Shown piece by piece: positions 61,852 to 64,000 of a stretch of DNA of 64,000 bases (positions are counted from its first letter, which is position 1; each line of letters begins with the position of its first letter). Under the pieces are notes generated by a model. It did not search any database and was not told the origin of the DNA. It saw only the letters and a program-made list of their open reading frames with translations. The DNA is taken from contig NC_044016.1 of assembly GCF_900496995.4 (NCBI RefSeq), forward strand, positions 21,990,932 through 22,054,931. Reading direction: 5' to 3'. The stretch is from Aquila chrysaetos chrysaetos. Lineage: Eukaryota > Chordata > Aves > Accipitriformes > Accipitridae. Position numbers and translations under genes: made by a program.

Positions 61852-62226
61852 TTCTCTTCAGTCTTTCTTGGCTCCACCATTGAAGAGGATGTGCGTGGTA
61901 GGGGCAAAGGGATTAGTTTCCGCATTAATTTTGCTTTGGCTCTGCAGATGAGGTTCAGAGCCAGTGTGAAAATCCAATTTCTCCTGGATGCAAGGAGCTC
62001 TGAGCCACTGAGTATTTGTTTTGCATCCGACACGACAGCCTGGGAACAATGCCGGAGGGGAGGGGGCTGGAGCATCAGCTTGGATTCAATGCTGGAGGTC
62101 AAGGAGCTGCCAGGAGAAGAAAATACCAGCTTCAGCACCAAATCAGTAATGCCTAGAGGCTACAATGTAGGGAAGAAGGTTCCTCCTGAATCTCCATCTA
62201 AAAGCAAAGGCAGCAAGCCCAAATAA
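61852..62226 (+). other. Unexplained open frame antisense to RSPH9
   Basis: One plus-strand frame is open from 61852 to TAA at 62224-62226, about 124 codons. I do not recognise the product. A splice-acceptor-like TTCTCTTCAG ends at 61861, so it could be a terminal exon. The C-terminus is basic and serine-rich (SPSKSKGSKPK). An AATAAA hexamer (62222-62227) overlaps the stop and is followed by an A run. The first in-frame codon usable as a start inside is ATG near 61948. Chance is a serious alternative, since the opposite strand is also stop-poor here. Confidence 0.2.
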
Positions 62227-62783
62227 AAAAAAAAATGCAGTTGGAGCTGTCAGGCTACTACTGGCCTGGAGTCAAGTGGTCAGCCTATCTGCATCCAAAG
62301 CCAAAATCTGCCAATTCCAGAGTAAGCAGAAAGCGCATAATGTGTTGGGCCAGTTAGACAGTATTCATCTTTGTAGATAATTTTAGGCTCATCAATTTAT
62401 GCTATGACTCATGCTTACTCATGTCATGGTTAGCCTGGGGAAGGGCTTCTGTGATTGCTGTCAGCTGCCAGTCCTCCCCCTCCCACTAACTTCTTACTCT
62501 TGGCCAATTTTAGTCACATCCAACAAAGGGCTGAAGGGCTTTAACACCACAAGTTCCTACAACAGGTCTCCACAGGACATGGCCCAAGGGTTGACTGCAG
62601 CTCATGAAGCTATTCATTTGGTCTGCCAGCAGCTGCGAGAAAGCACAGGCCATTTAGCTTGCCTGGCAGCCAAGAGGCAGCAGCTAGCTGGGGAATCGGT
62701 GTTTGTGTAGCTTTGGGCTCTTGCACACTCGCTCACAGTACACATAGTCTCGTATGCAATTTATGGCAAACTACAGTAGTTGA

Positions 62784-62812
62784 GGGCTTGAGGGAGGAGG
62801 GAAGTTGAGGGG
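62784..62812 (+). other. Potential G-quadruplex motif
   Basis: Four G runs of three or four, at 62784-62786, 62792-62794, 62799-62801 and 62809-62812, with loops of 5, 4 and 7 bases, meet the usual G3N1-7 rule. On the minus-strand RSPH9 transcript the sequence would be C-rich, so any quadruplex would be in the DNA only. Confidence 0.45.
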
Positions 62813-64000
62813 AAATGTATATATGGTGGCTGCAGAATCAGAAAGGAGCAATACAGTTCAAAGCCCTGTAAAACCAGGTGTCACGAGTTGTGCTGCTCAC
62901 CTGTTACCTATCTCTTCTCTTTGTATTTCTGTACTTTTCAAGTTTCTTGGACACCACTGTTTCCACTGTCTCCTTCAGTAGCAAGTTCCACAGGTTTGTT
63001 ATACCATAATATGCACAACGTTAAGTCCTGTGTCATCTCTGATCTGTTACCTTTCAAAGTACCCTCTTCAGTTATGTGCAAACATGGAACTAAATGAACA
63101 GCAAGAATGCCTACCTTCTGTGACAAGCCACTGAACTTTCTGCCAAATAGACTATGGCTGCAGGATAGAAGTACAAAGGAGACATTCACAGTCTTTAAAG
63201 ACTTGGGAGACTTCTGCACTGGAGAGCTTACTTCTAACTCACTCAGCTCCATGTTTCCACTAAAGAAAAAAAGCTGGAATCACAGTAAAGCAAAGCACTA
63301 CTTAATATAGGGCAGGATCAGTAGAGGTGTGTGTCATCTTTTCACCTTCCTTGCACTGTAACATTCTTTGCGCAGGTCCTAGTTAAAACGTGACCTGGTG
63401 TCTTCACAAGCAGTGGTTTCACATACGAGGCAACCCCAATCTCCCATGCAGTCTCTCCAGTGCCACTTATATGGACACAAACTGGACTGGATCTTAATCA
63501 TACCTGGAGTGAAAACACATACTATGGTTCAGCCACTGGGATTACAAATTCTGACTGACTGGGCCTCTGACAAAATCTTCGTGTTCTTAAGAAACTTCAC
63601 TACCTGGATAGCATGGAAACCCAGATGAAGAACACTTCACTACAAGGCAGATCATCCAGTGGCTGAAGCACTAGAGCCATCTGCTGTCAAAAGGACAAGC
63701 TTTCAAACAGTTTCTTGAACTTTGCCTCTACAAGTTTTCAGCATTTGCTAGTGGCAGTAGCTAGACTATGCATAGGGGTGTTGAGCAACAAGTGGCAGGC
63801 AAATAGGTCTGAATGTAATTGTGACAAAACTTCCATTTCTCCTTTGAACACTGAACTGACTTTGCTTTCGGTGCAGGGTTCTTGCAGCTTGAACTTCCTG
63901 AAATGATCTGCAAGCCCTTCATCCAAATACTGGTGGTTCTTGCTGCAGCTTTACACATTGGTTTGCAGGGGGGACTGTAAATTTTTGGAAGAGTTTCTCT

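Larger units (their letters stand above)
61213..64000 (-). other. RSPH9: RSPH9 last intron (partial)
   Basis: No other RSPH9 exon was recognised on the minus strand. The interval contains a 125-codon open frame on the opposite strand (61852-62226), an A11 tract at 62225-62235 and a G-quadruplex-type motif at 62784-62812. The remainder looks like unique intronic DNA. Confidence 0.7.

Noticed and set aside
61213..64000. Further RSPH9 exons on the minus strand
   Set aside because: No segment matched the acidic region before the C-terminal exon or the earlier conserved parts; minus-strand frames near 62938-63252 and 63738-63958 do not resemble RSPH9.
1..64000. CRISPR arrays, bacterial operons or ribosome binding sites
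   Set aside because: The window is vertebrate nuclear DNA with spliced genes and avian repeats; no regular spacer-repeat arrays exist.

Overview
The window is nuclear DNA from a bird. Two things show this. It carries CR1 LINE fragments whose 3' end has the avian octamer repeat, and a solo LTR of a family common in bird genomes. It also carries the spliced vertebrate genes MRPS18A and RSPH9. The exact species cannot be read from the sequence.

Layout. Positions 1-37,380 are intergenic, with no exon I could support. This part holds a 5'-truncated CR1 element on the minus strand (about 1208-1905), a solo LTR of about 586 bp flanked by G6 (2463-3048), several short tandem or inverted repeats, and homopolymer tracts. 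By eye the first 15.6 kb is richer in GC than the rest. A GC-rich, CpG-rich promoter at about 37,380-37,690 starts MRPS18A on the plus strand. MRPS18A encodes a mitochondrial ribosomal protein (mL66). It has six coding exons at 37514-37613, 37796-37827, 41324-41428, 48389-48512, 49331-49397 and 58981-59125. They join in frame with GT/AG introns into a 190-residue protein. Its introns hold a second, older CR1 fragment (about 49711-50092) and simple repeats. About 1.9 kb past its stop, on the minus strand, is the last coding exon of RSPH9 (61052-61212), a radial spoke head protein of motile cilia. A polyadenylation signal lies about 75 bases past its stop. The rest of RSPH9 lies beyond the right edge.

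The two genes converge tail to tail, as in other vertebrates, where VEGFA lies on the promoter side of MRPS18A. The left 37 kb is therefore probably the VEGFA-MRPS18A intergenic interval; this is inference from synteny, and no VEGFA exon is visible. The two genes share no pathway (mitochondrial translation and ciliary motility); their proximity is conserved order only.

I found no unknown biological system. The more interesting leftovers are: an intron 1 made largely of a C22 and a T21 run around a 32-nt exon; an upstream ATG whose frame overlaps the MRPS18A start; a near-consensus Maf/CRE palindrome in intron 3; a palindromic pair of TAATCC homeodomain sites; a four-copy 17-bp tandem repeat; a locally duplicated 40-bp unit with older relatives nearby; and an open frame antisense to RSPH9 that ends on a polyadenylation signal.
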